DNA from: Actinomadura sp. J1-007
Lineage (GTDB): Bacteria; Actinomycetota; Actinomycetes; Streptosporangiales; Streptosporangiaceae
Assembly: GCF_009793335.1 (NCBI RefSeq)
Contig: NZ_WING01000001.1
Coordinates: 5,022,001 to 5,086,000, forward strand
Direction: 5' to 3'
DNA: 64,000 nucleotides
In this document: one piece after another, positions 34,935-43,490 of the stretch
Layout of the letters: every line of letters begins with the position of its first letter
How positions within the stretch are numbered: position 1 is the stretch's first letter
Position numbers and translations under genes: made by a program
Notes under the pieces: generated by a model
Databases searched by the model: none
What the model saw: only the letters and a program-made list of their open reading frames with translations
What the model was told of the DNA's origin: nothing

Positions 34935-36395
34935 GTGACCGTGTCTACCGACGATGCGCAAGGGTGGCGACGTGACTTCAGGCTGCTGTGGGGCGGCTCG
35001 GCGTTCTCCCACCTCGGCACCGTCAGCGCCGCGACCGCGAGCCCGCTGCTGGCCCTGTCGCTGACCGGATCGCCCGTCTTCGCGGGGTGGGTGACGGCCG
35101 CGAGCGCCGTGCCGGGCCTGCTGCTCCACGTGCCCGCCGGGTGGCTCGCCGACCGCGCCGACCGGCGCCGGATCATGCAGGCGAGCCAGGCCGCCCGGTG
35201 CCTGTCCACGGCCCTGTTCGTGCTCGGGTTCACCCTTTTAGGAAATCCCTGGTTACTGCTCGTGGCCGTGCTCGCCGACGGCGCGTGCGCCACGTTCTAC
35301 AGCATCGCCGAAAGCGCGGCCGTCCGGCATATCGTCCCGCCCGGCAGCCGCCGGTCCGCGATCGCCAAGAACGAGGCGCGGCTGCATATCGCCCAGTTCA
35401 TCGGCCGCCCGCTCGGCGGCTTTCTCTTCGGCGTCGGACATCTCATCCCGTACATCTTCGACGCGCTCTCCTCGTTCGTCTCTTTCCGCGCCATCGCGCG
35501 CATGCGCACCGGTGACTTCCATCCCTTCCGGATGCGCCGAACCGTCCCCGAAGCGGCCCCCACCGCCCTCGCCGCTCCCGCCCCGCTCCCCGGCGCGGAC
35601 GTCCCGCACGCGAAACCCGTACCCGCCGCCTCCTCTGCGCCCGCCACGCCCCCGCACTCCGTGACCGCGCAGATCGAGACCGCTCAGTGCAAGGCCGCGC
35701 ACGCCATGGGCTCGCCGGGCGCGGAGGACGACGGCTGGGACGACGGCTGGGAGGGGGAAGGGGAGGGGCTGCGGGGGGCGACGTTCCGGAGCGGGGTCTC
35801 GCTGGTGGCGCGCGATCCGTTCCTGCGCACGGTGCTCGTGGTCTGCGGCATCGCCAACTTCCTGCTCCAGACGACGCTGCTGCTCATGGTCGTGCTGGCC
35901 AAGGAGCACGGGACGAGCAGCGCGGCGATCGGGTTCCTGCTGGCGACGTCGGGGGTCGGCGGCGTGCTCGGCGCGCTGGTCGCCCCGCGCGTGCTGCAAC
36001 GGCTCTCGCCCCCGGCGATCGTGCGGGCCTGCGTGTGGAGCTGGCTCGTCCTGCTGGCGGTGGTGGCGGTCGCGCACGACCCGGTCGTGGGGCTCGTCGC
36101 GTGGGGCAGTTGCAGCTTCATGGGCGCGCACGTGAACGTCGCGCTCGCCGCGCACCAGGCGTCCGCCGTGCCGAAGCGGCTCCAGGGGCAGGTGATGGGG
36201 CTGACGCGGTTCGCGACGGGCGGCGCGATCCCCCTCGGCGCGCTGTGCGGCGGCTACGTCATCGCGGGGCTCGACCCGGCGCTCACCGCGTGGCTGGCCG
36301 TCGCGGTCATGGCGCTCGTCGTGCTGGGCGTGTCGATGCCGCTCGCGGCCCGCGCCCGACGCTGCGCGGCGGTGGTGCGGTGGTGCGCGGGGTGA
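34935..36395 (+). CDS. MFS transporter (EntS-like exporter family)
   Basis: About 486 aa. The start is uncertain: GTG 34935 or 34941, neither with a well-spaced RBS. Twelve hydrophobic segments by eye: six before and six after a long cytoplasmic loop (about residues 200-300, Ala/Pro-rich then acidic, DDGWDDGWEGEGEG). Family marks are VPAGWLADRADRRRIMQ between TM2 and TM3, and ESAAVRHIVPPGSRRSAIAKNEA. EntS-type carriers export small peptides or siderophores, so in this locus it may export the processed peptide (inference). The C-terminal 12 or so residues are encoded by a GCGGTG-type repeat, so the true end may differ. The 280 bases before it are AT-richer and contain GCACCG-N13-CGGTGC (34808-34832). 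Confidence 0.78.
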   Translation: MTVSTDDAQGWRRDFRLLWGGSAFSHLGTVSAATASPLLALSLTGSPVFAGWVTAASAVPGLLLHVPAGWLADRADRRRIMQASQAARCLSTALFVLGFTLLGNPWLLLVAVLADGACATFYSIAESAAVRHIVPPGSRRSAIAKNEARLHIAQFIGRPLGGFLFGVGHLIPYIFDALSSFVSFRAIARMRTGDFHPFRMRRTVPEAAPTALAAPAPLPGADVPHAKPVPAASSAPATPPHSVTAQIETAQCKAAHAMGSPGAEDDGWDDGWEGEGEGLRGATFRSGVSLVARDPFLRTVLVVCGIANFLLQTTLLLMVVLAKEHGTSSAAIGFLLATSGVGGVLGALVAPRVLQRLSPPAIVRACVWSWLVLLAVVAVAHDPVVGLVAWGSCSFMGAHVNVALAAHQASAVPKRLQGQVMGLTRFATGGAIPLGALCGGYVIAGLDPALTAWLAVAVMALVVLGVSMPLAARARRCAAVVRWCAG

Positions 36396-36510
36396 TGCGG
36401 CGCTGCGCGGCGGCGGCTCGGCGGTGTGCGGCGGCGGTGCGGCGGTGCGCAGGGGTGGTGCGGCGATTCGCGGGTGCGGTGTGGCGCGGGTGCGGGGGGT
36501 CGCGGGGGGG
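36360..36510 (+). repeat. Degenerate GCGG(T/C)G-rich short repeat tract
   Basis: About 150 bases built from variants of GTGCGGCGG and GCGGTGGTGCG, covering the last codons of the transporter and running into the gap. The G:C strand bias is extreme. It then continues as G-runs (36493-36515). Slippage here could have altered the transporter C-terminus. G-quadruplex formation is possible on the plus strand. Confidence 0.55.
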
Positions 36511-36638
36511 CGCGCGTTCTCGCCGCCGGCGCCGGGCTTCGCGCTCCTATGCCGCATTCGGGCGGGGGTTACCATAACGGGACGGGTGTGGCGGTGGTTC
36601 ATTCGGGACGGGCGCAGACGGAGCCGCGGGGCCCTTGC

Positions 36639-38171
36639 ATGGCGAGCAGGTCACTGGACGTCGCGGATCAGGACCGGCTCGTGTCAGCCCTGCTCCGCAT
36701 CGACAGCATGCGCGAACGGCGTACCCGCGCGCTCTACGTGTCGGTCCTGGAGCGGGAGCTCGGGCACCGGCTGGGCCGCAAGGAGTACGCCCAGGACCAG
36801 CACGACGTCTGGGACCTGGTCGACTGCTGCCTCACGCACGCCGGCGCGCTGCACGCGCTGGTCCGCGTCCTCGAAGGGTTCCACAAGGGCAGCCGCTCGG
36901 TGGCGGCCGTCCGCGCGATCGTGGCGGAGCTGGTGCCCGAGCCGCTGCTCGGGGCGGGCGAGCGCCGCGAGCTGCGCCAGCTCGTCGCGTCCCTGGAGAG
37001 CCAGGGCCTCGGCGCCGAGCACCTCGCCGAGCACCTCGCCCTCTACCGCCGCGCGGTCGGGCCCGTCGGCCCGGCGCCGGGCCGCGACGTGCGCGGCGTG
37101 CAGGACCTGGTCAACCAGCTTGAGGACGTGGCGTCCGGCTCCGACGGCGTGCCGCCGCTGCTGGCGTTCGCCGCCGACCTCGCCGGGCAGACGCGGGGCC
37201 CGACCGCGACCGCGCTGCGCGAGTGGGCGATCCGCTTCGGCGAGCGCCTCGGCCTGCCGCCCGAACGGATCGAGCAGCTCCTCCAGCCCGCGCCGCCCGC
37301 GCTGCCCGGCGCGGACCCGGAGGCGTTCCTCGTCATCGAGTGCCGGCCGGACGGCGCCGAGGCCGACCGGTTCCTGGTCACCGCGTGGCTCCAGATCGCC
37401 GGGGAGCGGGCCATCCCGCTGCGCCGCGAGGACGAGCCGAGGCCGATCGCGCTGCTGCCCGACCTCATCGAGGAGCTGCTCGCCCGCGACAGCCGCGTCG
37501 TCACCCGCGACACCCCCGAGCTGACGATCGAGCTGATCCTGCCGCGCAGCCTGCTCAACCTGCCGTTCGACCAGTTCCGGATCACGATCGCCGGGCTGGA
37601 GCGGCGGCTCGGCATCGAGTACGCCGTCGTGCTGCGCAGCCTGGAGCGGCTGCGGCACCGCGCGCTGCGGCACAACTGGCGGCGCGCCTGGGACCGGCTC
37701 CGCCAGGACCCCGCGAGCGCCACCGTGTGCTGGGTCGCGAGGCCGCGCGAGTACGACAGCGAGCGGCTCTACACGATGGTGTCGGAGCATCCGTCGGTCG
37801 GGCTCGCGATGCCGTTCCCGCCCTGGGGCGACGGGCCCGAGACGGTCGACGAGCTGTGGGTCGCCGTGCACGCCGGCGCGCCGATCGTGCTGTGGTGCCG
37901 GGACGGCCGCGACCCCGAGCGGTTCGCCGAGGAGGTCCGCGACCTGCTGGGCGACGGCCTGCTGTCGCTCCCGCGCCGCGTCCGCGACCTGCGCCGCAAG
38001 GCCGTCCTGGACGGCGCGGGCACCGGGACGGGCATCGAGCCCGGCGGCGAGGGCCATGTCGCGCCCGCGGCGCTCGGCGACCACCTCGGGCTCCGGCTCG
38101 CGCTGCTGTTCGACGACCCCGACCGCCTGCCCGAGCCGGACGGCAGGCTGAGACCGCCCGCGCATTCCTGA
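36639..38171 (+). CDS. VMAP protein with an N-terminal effector-associated domain (EAD2)
   Basis: 510 aa from ATG 36639 (weak RBS; the frame is open upstream through the G-rich tract). Residues about 8-100 match EAD2: LVSALLRIDSMRERRTR, HDVWDLVDCCLTHAGALHAL, VRVLEGFHKGSRSVAAVRAI. A helical middle region follows (110-220), then from about 225 the VMAP-C domain: FLVIECRPDGAEADRFLVTA, ELILPRSLLNLPFDQFRI, LEYAVVLR-like strands, WVAVHAGAPIVLWCRDG. VMAP proteins are the third partner of vWA-MoxR ternary conflict systems, and EADs recruit effectors by homotypic contact. The next two genes are the MoxR and vWA-like partners, and the cyclase at 43491 carries a matching EAD2. Confidence 0.8.
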   Translation: MASRSLDVADQDRLVSALLRIDSMRERRTRALYVSVLERELGHRLGRKEYAQDQHDVWDLVDCCLTHAGALHALVRVLEGFHKGSRSVAAVRAIVAELVPEPLLGAGERRELRQLVASLESQGLGAEHLAEHLALYRRAVGPVGPAPGRDVRGVQDLVNQLEDVASGSDGVPPLLAFAADLAGQTRGPTATALREWAIRFGERLGLPPERIEQLLQPAPPALPGADPEAFLVIECRPDGAEADRFLVTAWLQIAGERAIPLRREDEPRPIALLPDLIEELLARDSRVVTRDTPELTIELILPRSLLNLPFDQFRITIAGLERRLGIEYAVVLRSLERLRHRALRHNWRRAWDRLRQDPASATVCWVARPREYDSERLYTMVSEHPSVGLAMPFPPWGDGPETVDELWVAVHAGAPIVLWCRDGRDPERFAEEVRDLLGDGLLSLPRRVRDLRRKAVLDGAGTGTGIEPGGEGHVAPAALGDHLGLRLALLFDDPDRLPEPDGRLRPPAHS

Positions 38172-38199
38172 CCACGACCGCGCTCCGCTGGAGGACCGC

Positions 38200-39240
38200 A
38201 TGACACCTGGATCCGCCCCCGACGGCCAGGGCCGTGACTGGCGCGTCTACCGGGGCGACGGCACCCCGCACGACGGGATCGCGGACCTCCCGCCCCCGCC
38301 GCCGTGGCGGCGGTTCGACCCGGCCGAGCCCGGCGACCCCGCGCGGGCGCGGCGGCTCGGCGACCTGGAGCGCGCCGCGTCGTACCGGGCGGACGAGCAG
38401 GTCGTCGACAAGGTCAACGCGGCGCTCCAGCTCCGCCGCCCGCTGCTGGTGACGGGCAAGCCGGGGTCGGGCAAGTCGACGCTGGCGTACAACATCGCCT
38501 ACGAGCTGCGCCTCGGGCCCGTCCTGTACTGGCCGGTGTCCAGCCGTACGACCCTGGAGCAGGGTCTGTACGACTACGACGCGATCGGGCGCGTGCACGA
38601 GACCAGCCTGCGCCGCTCCGCGCCCGGGGCGGGCGGGGGCGCCGAGCCGGCCGGCGTGCCGGACATCGGGCGCTACGTCCGGCTCGGTCCGCTCGGCACC
38701 GCGCTGCTGCCCGCCGAGCGGCCCCGCGTGCTGCTGATCGACGAGCTGGACAAGAGCGACATCGACCTGCCGAACGACCTGCTCAACGTGCTGGAGGAGG
38801 GCCGGTTCGCGATCCCCGAGCTGGCCCGGCTCCCGGCCGACCAGGACGAGGTGGAGGTGATGACGGCGGGCGACGGCCGGGCGGTGATCCGGCGCGGGCT
38901 GGTGCGCTGCTCGACGTTCCCGATCGTGGTCATCACCAGCAACGGCGAGCGGGAGTTCCCGCTGGCGTTCCTGCGGCGCTGCGTGCGGGCGGCGATCGAG
39001 CCGCCCAGCCGCGAGCGCCTCGCCGACATCGTGGAGGCGCACCTCGGCGCGGGCGCGCGCGCCGCCGGGGAGGAGATCATCCGCGAGTTCCTGGACCGCC
39101 GCGCGCAGGGCGACCTGGCCACCGACCAGCTCCTCAACGCGATCTTCCTGGCCACCTCGGGCTCCCGTCCGCCGGAGACCACGCTGGCCGAGCTGGTCGA
39201 GGCGATCCTGCGCCCGCTGGACGTCACCCGCCCGGCATGA
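38200..39240 (+). CDS. MoxR-family AAA+ ATPase of the ternary system
   Basis: 346 aa, ATG 38200 with GGAGG 6 bases upstream. Walker A GKPGSGKS at residues 86-93, Walker B VLLIDELDKSDIDLPNDLL, sensor 1 IVVITSNGEREFPLAFLRRC with the Arg finger nearby. The N-terminal region with LPPPPPWRRFD and SYRADEQVVDKVNAAL is typical of the actinobacterial VMAP-associated MoxR branch. Its stop overlaps the next start (ATGA), so the two are translated together. It is expected to remodel or activate the vWA-like partner with ATP. Confidence 0.9.
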   Translation: MTPGSAPDGQGRDWRVYRGDGTPHDGIADLPPPPPWRRFDPAEPGDPARARRLGDLERAASYRADEQVVDKVNAALQLRRPLLVTGKPGSGKSTLAYNIAYELRLGPVLYWPVSSRTTLEQGLYDYDAIGRVHETSLRRSAPGAGGGAEPAGVPDIGRYVRLGPLGTALLPAERPRVLLIDELDKSDIDLPNDLLNVLEEGRFAIPELARLPADQDEVEVMTAGDGRAVIRRGLVRCSTFPIVVITSNGEREFPLAFLRRCVRAAIEPPSRERLADIVEAHLGAGARAAGEEIIREFLDRRAQGDLATDQLLNAIFLATSGSRPPETTLAELVEAILRPLDVTRPA

Positions 39241-42200
39241 TCGACAAGCTGGTCGAGGCGCTGCGCGGCCTGGACCCGCCGCCGACGGCGGAGGAGCTGG
39301 CGGACACCCTCTGGCTCGCGCGGCGGCTCCGGTACGAGCCGGCGGCCGAGCCCGCCCCCGGGCGCGAAACGGACGTCCCGGCGGACGCGCCCGGCCCCGC
39401 GCCCGCTCCGGACGTGCCCGGCGCGAGCGCCGCGCCCGGCGCGCCGGGGCCGGGCGGCGGCACGGCGGGACCGGGCGCGCCGTCCGCCGCGCAGGCAGGG
39501 CTGTACCTCCCGGGGAGCGGGACGGCCGGCCCCTCGTTCCACGTGCGCGCTCCGGCGCTGCCCGCGATCCCCGACGCGCTCGGCCTCGCGCGGGCCCTGC
39601 GCCCGCTGCGCCTCACCGTGCCGTCCCCGCACCGGATGGAGCTGGACGAGGCGGCGACCGCGCGGAGCGTCGCCGAGACCGGGATCTGGCAGCCGGTCAC
39701 GCGCCCGTGCCCGGAACGCCGGCTCGACCTCGCGCTCGTCGTGGACACCGCGCCGTCCATGGTCGTGTGGCGGCGCACCGCCGCCGAGCTGCGGACGCTG
39801 GTGGAACGGCTCGGCGCGTTCCGCCGCGTCCGGGTCTGGTACCTGGACACCGACGGCGACCTGCTGCCGCGCACGGGCAGGGCCGCGGGCGACCGGGTCG
39901 ACCGCGTGGTGCCCGCGCACCGGCGCGTCGTCCTCGTCGTGAGCGACTGCGTCGGCGCCGCCTGGCAGGACGGCCGGGCCGCGGCGCTGCTCGAACGCTG
40001 GGGGCGCGTCGGCCCGGTCGCCGTCGCTCAGCCGCTGCCGCAGCGGCTCTGGCGGCGCTGCGGCGCCGCGGTGGAGCCGGTGCTGTTCACCGCGTCCGCG
40101 CCCGCGATCCCGAACGCCCGCCTCGTCACCCGTCCCCGCGAGGACGCCCCGGACGGCGCGAGCGGTTTCGGCGGCGGTAGCGGTTTCGGCGGCGCGAGCG
40201 GCGCGAGCGGCGCGGACGGCGCGGAGTTCGCCCCCGGCGTCGCCGTCCCCGTCATGGAGCTGGATCCGCGCTGGATGCGGACCTGGGCGGCGATGGTCGC
40301 GAACGGCGGCCGGGACGTCGCGGGGTCGGCGCTGTTCACCGGGCGCCCGGTGGACGAGGACGCGCACCTCGACGGCCCGACCGACGAGCTGTCCCCGCTC
40401 GAACGGGTCAAGCGGTTCCGCGCCGCGTCGTCCCCGATGGCGTTCGACCTGGCGGGGTACCTCGCCGCCGCGCCGCTGCGGCTGCCGGTGATGCGCCTGG
40501 TCCAGCAGGCGATGCTGCCCGAGTCGACGCCCGCGCACCTGGCCGAGGTGTTCCTCGGCGACCTGATGCGGATCGCCGGGCCGGGGCCTGGCGGCTCCCG
40601 CGACCCGTACGAGGTGGCGTACGAGTTCCGCGACGGGGTCCGCGACGTGCTGCTCGGGCGGCTGCTCCGGGGCGAGGCGCTGCGCGTGCTCCGCGAGGTG
40701 TGGACGATCGTGCGCGGCCGGCTCGGCTCCTCGCTCGACTTCCCCGCGCTGCTCGGCGCGATCCAGAGCGACGACGACTACCTGCCGCCGGACCGGCCGT
40801 TCGCGCACGTCGCGGCGCAGGTGCTCGTCCGGCTCGGCGGCCGGTACAGCGAGGTCGCCCGGCGGATCATGGAGAAGCACGGCGAGCTGGAGGGAACGGC
40901 CCGCGGCGCCGTCCCGGCCGGGCCCGCCGCGGCGGCGGGGACGGGCGGCGCGGGCGGCCTCGGGACGGCCGAGTCGTCGCTGTGGGGGAACGTCCCACCC
41001 CGCAACCCGTACTTCACCGGGCGTGCCGCGCACCTGGCCGCCGTCCGCGACGCGCTCCGGAACGGCCCGGCCGCCCTGATTCCGGGACCGGGTGCCGAGC
41101 CGGGCGGCAGCGAGGGGAAGACGCAGATCGCCGCGGAGTATGCGCACCGGCACGCGGGGGAGTACGACGCGGTGTGGTGGGTCCCGGCGGGGGACCCGGT
41201 CTCGGCGCGGGCCGCGCTCGCCGAGCTGGCGCGGCGGCTCGGCACGCCGCTCAGCGACGACGTCCGGGTGACCGCCGCGACCGCGCTCGCCGCCCTCGCG
41301 TCCGGCCGCCCCTACGCGCGCTGCCTGCTCGTCTACGACAGCGCGGGCGGCCCGGACGAGACCGCGCCGCTGCTGCCGCCGCCCCGTCCGGGGTCGCGGT
41401 GCGACGTGCTCGTGACCTCGCGCGACCGGGCGTGGGCGGACGCGTCGTCCGGCGTCGGCGTCGGGCCGTTCGAGAGGGCCGAGAGCACGGAGCTGCTGCG
41501 GCTGCGCGCGCCCGCTCTCGCGGCGTCCGACGCGGCGCGGGTCGCGGACCGGCTGGGCGACGCGCCGCCCGCCGTCGACCAGGCCGGGGTGTGGCTCGGG
41601 TCCGCGGGCGGCGGCGCGGCCGAGTACCTGCGGCTGCTCGACCTGCGGACGCGTGACCTCGCCGCCCGCTCGGCCGGCGCGAACGAGCCGGGCGGCGCGC
41701 GGGACGGGACGGCGGACGCCGCGCCGCCGACGCTCCTCGCGGCGTACGGGCTGGTCTTCGACCGGCTCCAGCGGGAACGGCCGCTGCCCGCCAGGCTGCT
41801 GGAGCTCTGGGCCCACCTCGGGCCCGAGCCGGTCCCCGGCCGCCTCCTCGCGGCCGGGAGCGCCGCCAGAAGCGCCGCCGGGGGCGCGGCCGGGCTGCCC
41901 GCCGACCTCGCGGGCCTGATGGCGGACGCGCGGCTGCGGTCGGCGGCCATGCGCGACATCGACCGCTTCGGCCTCGGCCGGTTCGACCCCGGCACGGGCG
42001 GCCTCCAGGTGCATCCGGCCGTGCGCGCGATGCTGCTGGACGGGCCCGCCGGCGCGGCCGCGCGCCCGCGCGGGACCGTGCACGCGATGCTCGCGGCGGC
42101 GACGCCGGAGCGGTGGCCGGACGACGAGGCCACGTGGCCGGCGCGCGCCGAGATCACCCCGCACGTCGTCCCGTCCGGGATCGTCGCCGCGGACCGCGCG

Positions 42201-43445
42201 GACGCCCGCGCGGTGGTGCTCGACCAGGCGCGCTTCCTGCGGCTGGCCGGCGACTTCGAGGGCGCCCGCCTGCTCGCCGACCTCGCCGTGGAGCGGTGGC
42301 GCGAGGCGTTCGGCGAGGACGACGCGGCCGTGCTCGACGCCACCCGCGCCCTCGCCGACGCGCTGCGCGAGCTCGGCGACGTCAAGTCGGCCGTGAGCCT
42401 GGGCGAGGACGTCCTGGCGCGGATGCGGCGCTCGTTCGGCGAGGACCACCTCGGCGCCCTTCCGGCCGCGCACGGGTTCGGCGCCGACCTGCGGCTGCGC
42501 GGCGACTTCCGGCGCGCGTACGAGGTGGACGTGGACCTGTGGCGGCGGGCGCGGCAGCGGTTCGGCAGCGACCACCCCGCCACGCTGCTCGCCGCGAACG
42601 GCGTCGGCGCCGACATGCGGCTGCTCGGCAAGTTCCACGACGCCTACGAGGTGGACCACGACGCGTTCCAGGAGCTGCGCGGCCGTCCCGGGCGCGGCTA
42701 CCTCGAACTGTTCCGCGCGACCAACCACCTGGCGCGCGACCTGCACTGCCTCGGCCGGTACGGCGAGGCGCTCGAACGGCAGCGCGCCGCCCTCGACGCG
42801 CCGCACCCCGCGCTCGGCCCGGACCACGCGCTCGTCCTGGAGGCGCGGACGTCCCACGCCGGGACGCTGCGCAAGGCCGGCGAGCACGGCGAGGCGGAAC
42901 GGCTCGCCGCCGAGACGCTGCGCGCGCACGTGCGGCGGTTCGGCGAGCAGCACCCGAACACCCTGGCCGCGAAGGTGAGCCTGGCGATGGCGCGCGCCTC
43001 GGCGGGGGACGCGCGGGGCGGCCGGGCGCTGCTGGAGGAGACCATCCCGCAGTACCGGGGCGCGCTCGGCGCCGACCACCCGTTCGTGCACGCCACGGCC
43101 GTCAACCTCGGCGTCCTCCAGCGCGCCACGGGCGACGCGCAGGCCGCGCTGGAGACCGACCAGACCACCCTGAACGCCCTCTCCCAGGGCGCTCTCGGAC
43201 CCGACCACTACTACGCGCTGTGCTGCGCGGCGGGGCTCGCGAACGACTTCTTCCTCTTGGGGGAAACCGGAGCGGCCCACGATCTATCGTCACGTACGCG
43301 GGAGCTGTTCGTCGCCCGGCACGGGCCGGCGCACCCGTACACCCTCGCCTGCGTCCACAACCACGCCGTCATCCACCACGAGCTCGAACGGACGGACGGG
43401 CGCGACGACCTGCTCGACTGCGACATCGAACCGACCTCGCTCTAG
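39237..43445 (+). CDS. SAV_2336/vWA-like domain fused to an FxsT-like STAND-TPR protein (1402 aa)
   Basis: ATG 39237 overlaps the MoxR stop. Residues 1-60 are followed by a Pro/Ala/Gly linker (to about 110). Residues about 120-550 form the SAV_2336 N-terminal-related, vWA-like domain: RRLDLALVVDTAPSM (a MIDAS-like site with Ala where Ser is usual), LVVSDCVGAAWQ, QPLPQRLWRR, SSPMAFDLAGYLAAAPL. From about 580 an FxsT-like half starts WGNVPPRNPYFTGR, with a rearranged P-loop PGGSEGKTQIAAEYAHR that lacks the first Gly, CLLVYDSAGG and LVTSRDRAW. TPR repeats (about 1000-1390) use FGEDDAAV, FGSDHPAT and FGEQHPNT, ending DLLDCDIEPTSL. The fusion physically links the peptide-system TPR module to the ternary conflict module. 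Confidence 0.82.
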   Translation: MIDKLVEALRGLDPPPTAEELADTLWLARRLRYEPAAEPAPGRETDVPADAPGPAPAPDVPGASAAPGAPGPGGGTAGPGAPSAAQAGLYLPGSGTAGPSFHVRAPALPAIPDALGLARALRPLRLTVPSPHRMELDEAATARSVAETGIWQPVTRPCPERRLDLALVVDTAPSMVVWRRTAAELRTLVERLGAFRRVRVWYLDTDGDLLPRTGRAAGDRVDRVVPAHRRVVLVVSDCVGAAWQDGRAAALLERWGRVGPVAVAQPLPQRLWRRCGAAVEPVLFTASAPAIPNARLVTRPREDAPDGASGFGGGSGFGGASGASGADGAEFAPGVAVPVMELDPRWMRTWAAMVANGGRDVAGSALFTGRPVDEDAHLDGPTDELSPLERVKRFRAASSPMAFDLAGYLAAAPLRLPVMRLVQQAMLPESTPAHLAEVFLGDLMRIAGPGPGGSRDPYEVAYEFRDGVRDVLLGRLLRGEALRVLREVWTIVRGRLGSSLDFPALLGAIQSDDDYLPPDRPFAHVAAQVLVRLGGRYSEVARRIMEKHGELEGTARGAVPAGPAAAAGTGGAGGLGTAESSLWGNVPPRNPYFTGRAAHLAAVRDALRNGPAALIPGPGAEPGGSEGKTQIAAEYAHRHAGEYDAVWWVPAGDPVSARAALAELARRLGTPLSDDVRVTAATALAALASGRPYARCLLVYDSAGGPDETAPLLPPPRPGSRCDVLVTSRDRAWADASSGVGVGPFERAESTELLRLRAPALAASDAARVADRLGDAPPAVDQAGVWLGSAGGGAAEYLRLLDLRTRDLAARSAGANEPGGARDGTADAAPPTLLAAYGLVFDRLQRERPLPARLLELWAHLGPEPVPGRLLAAGSAARSAAGGAAGLPADLAGLMADARLRSAAMRDIDRFGLGRFDPGTGGLQVHPAVRAMLLDGPAGAAARPRGTVHAMLAAATPERWPDDEATWPARAEITPHVVPSGIVAADRADARAVVLDQARFLRLAGDFEGARLLADLAVERWREAFGEDDAAVLDATRALADALRELGDVKSAVSLGEDVLARMRRSFGEDHLGALPAAHGFGADLRLRGDFRRAYEVDVDLWRRARQRFGSDHPATLLAANGVGADMRLLGKFHDAYEVDHDAFQELRGRPGRGYLELFRATNHLARDLHCLGRYGEALERQRAALDAPHPALGPDHALVLEARTSHAGTLRKAGEHGEAERLAAETLRAHVRRFGEQHPNTLAAKVSLAMARASAGDARGGRALLEETIPQYRGALGADHPFVHATAVNLGVLQRATGDAQAALETDQTTLNALSQGALGPDHYYALCCAAGLANDFFLLGETGAAHDLSSRTRELFVARHGPAHPYTLACVHNHAVIHHELERTDGRDDLLDCDIEPTSL

Positions 43446-43490
43446 GGCGCGCGAGCGCACAATGGAACGACCGACCCGAAGGTGACGCTC

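Noticed and set aside
38673..43280. 1535-codon open frame on the minus strand
   Set aside because: It is the antisense shadow of the MoxR and fusion genes. Its product is a low-information Arg/Ala/Gly/Val sequence without motifs, while the plus strand shows Walker and TPR motifs.
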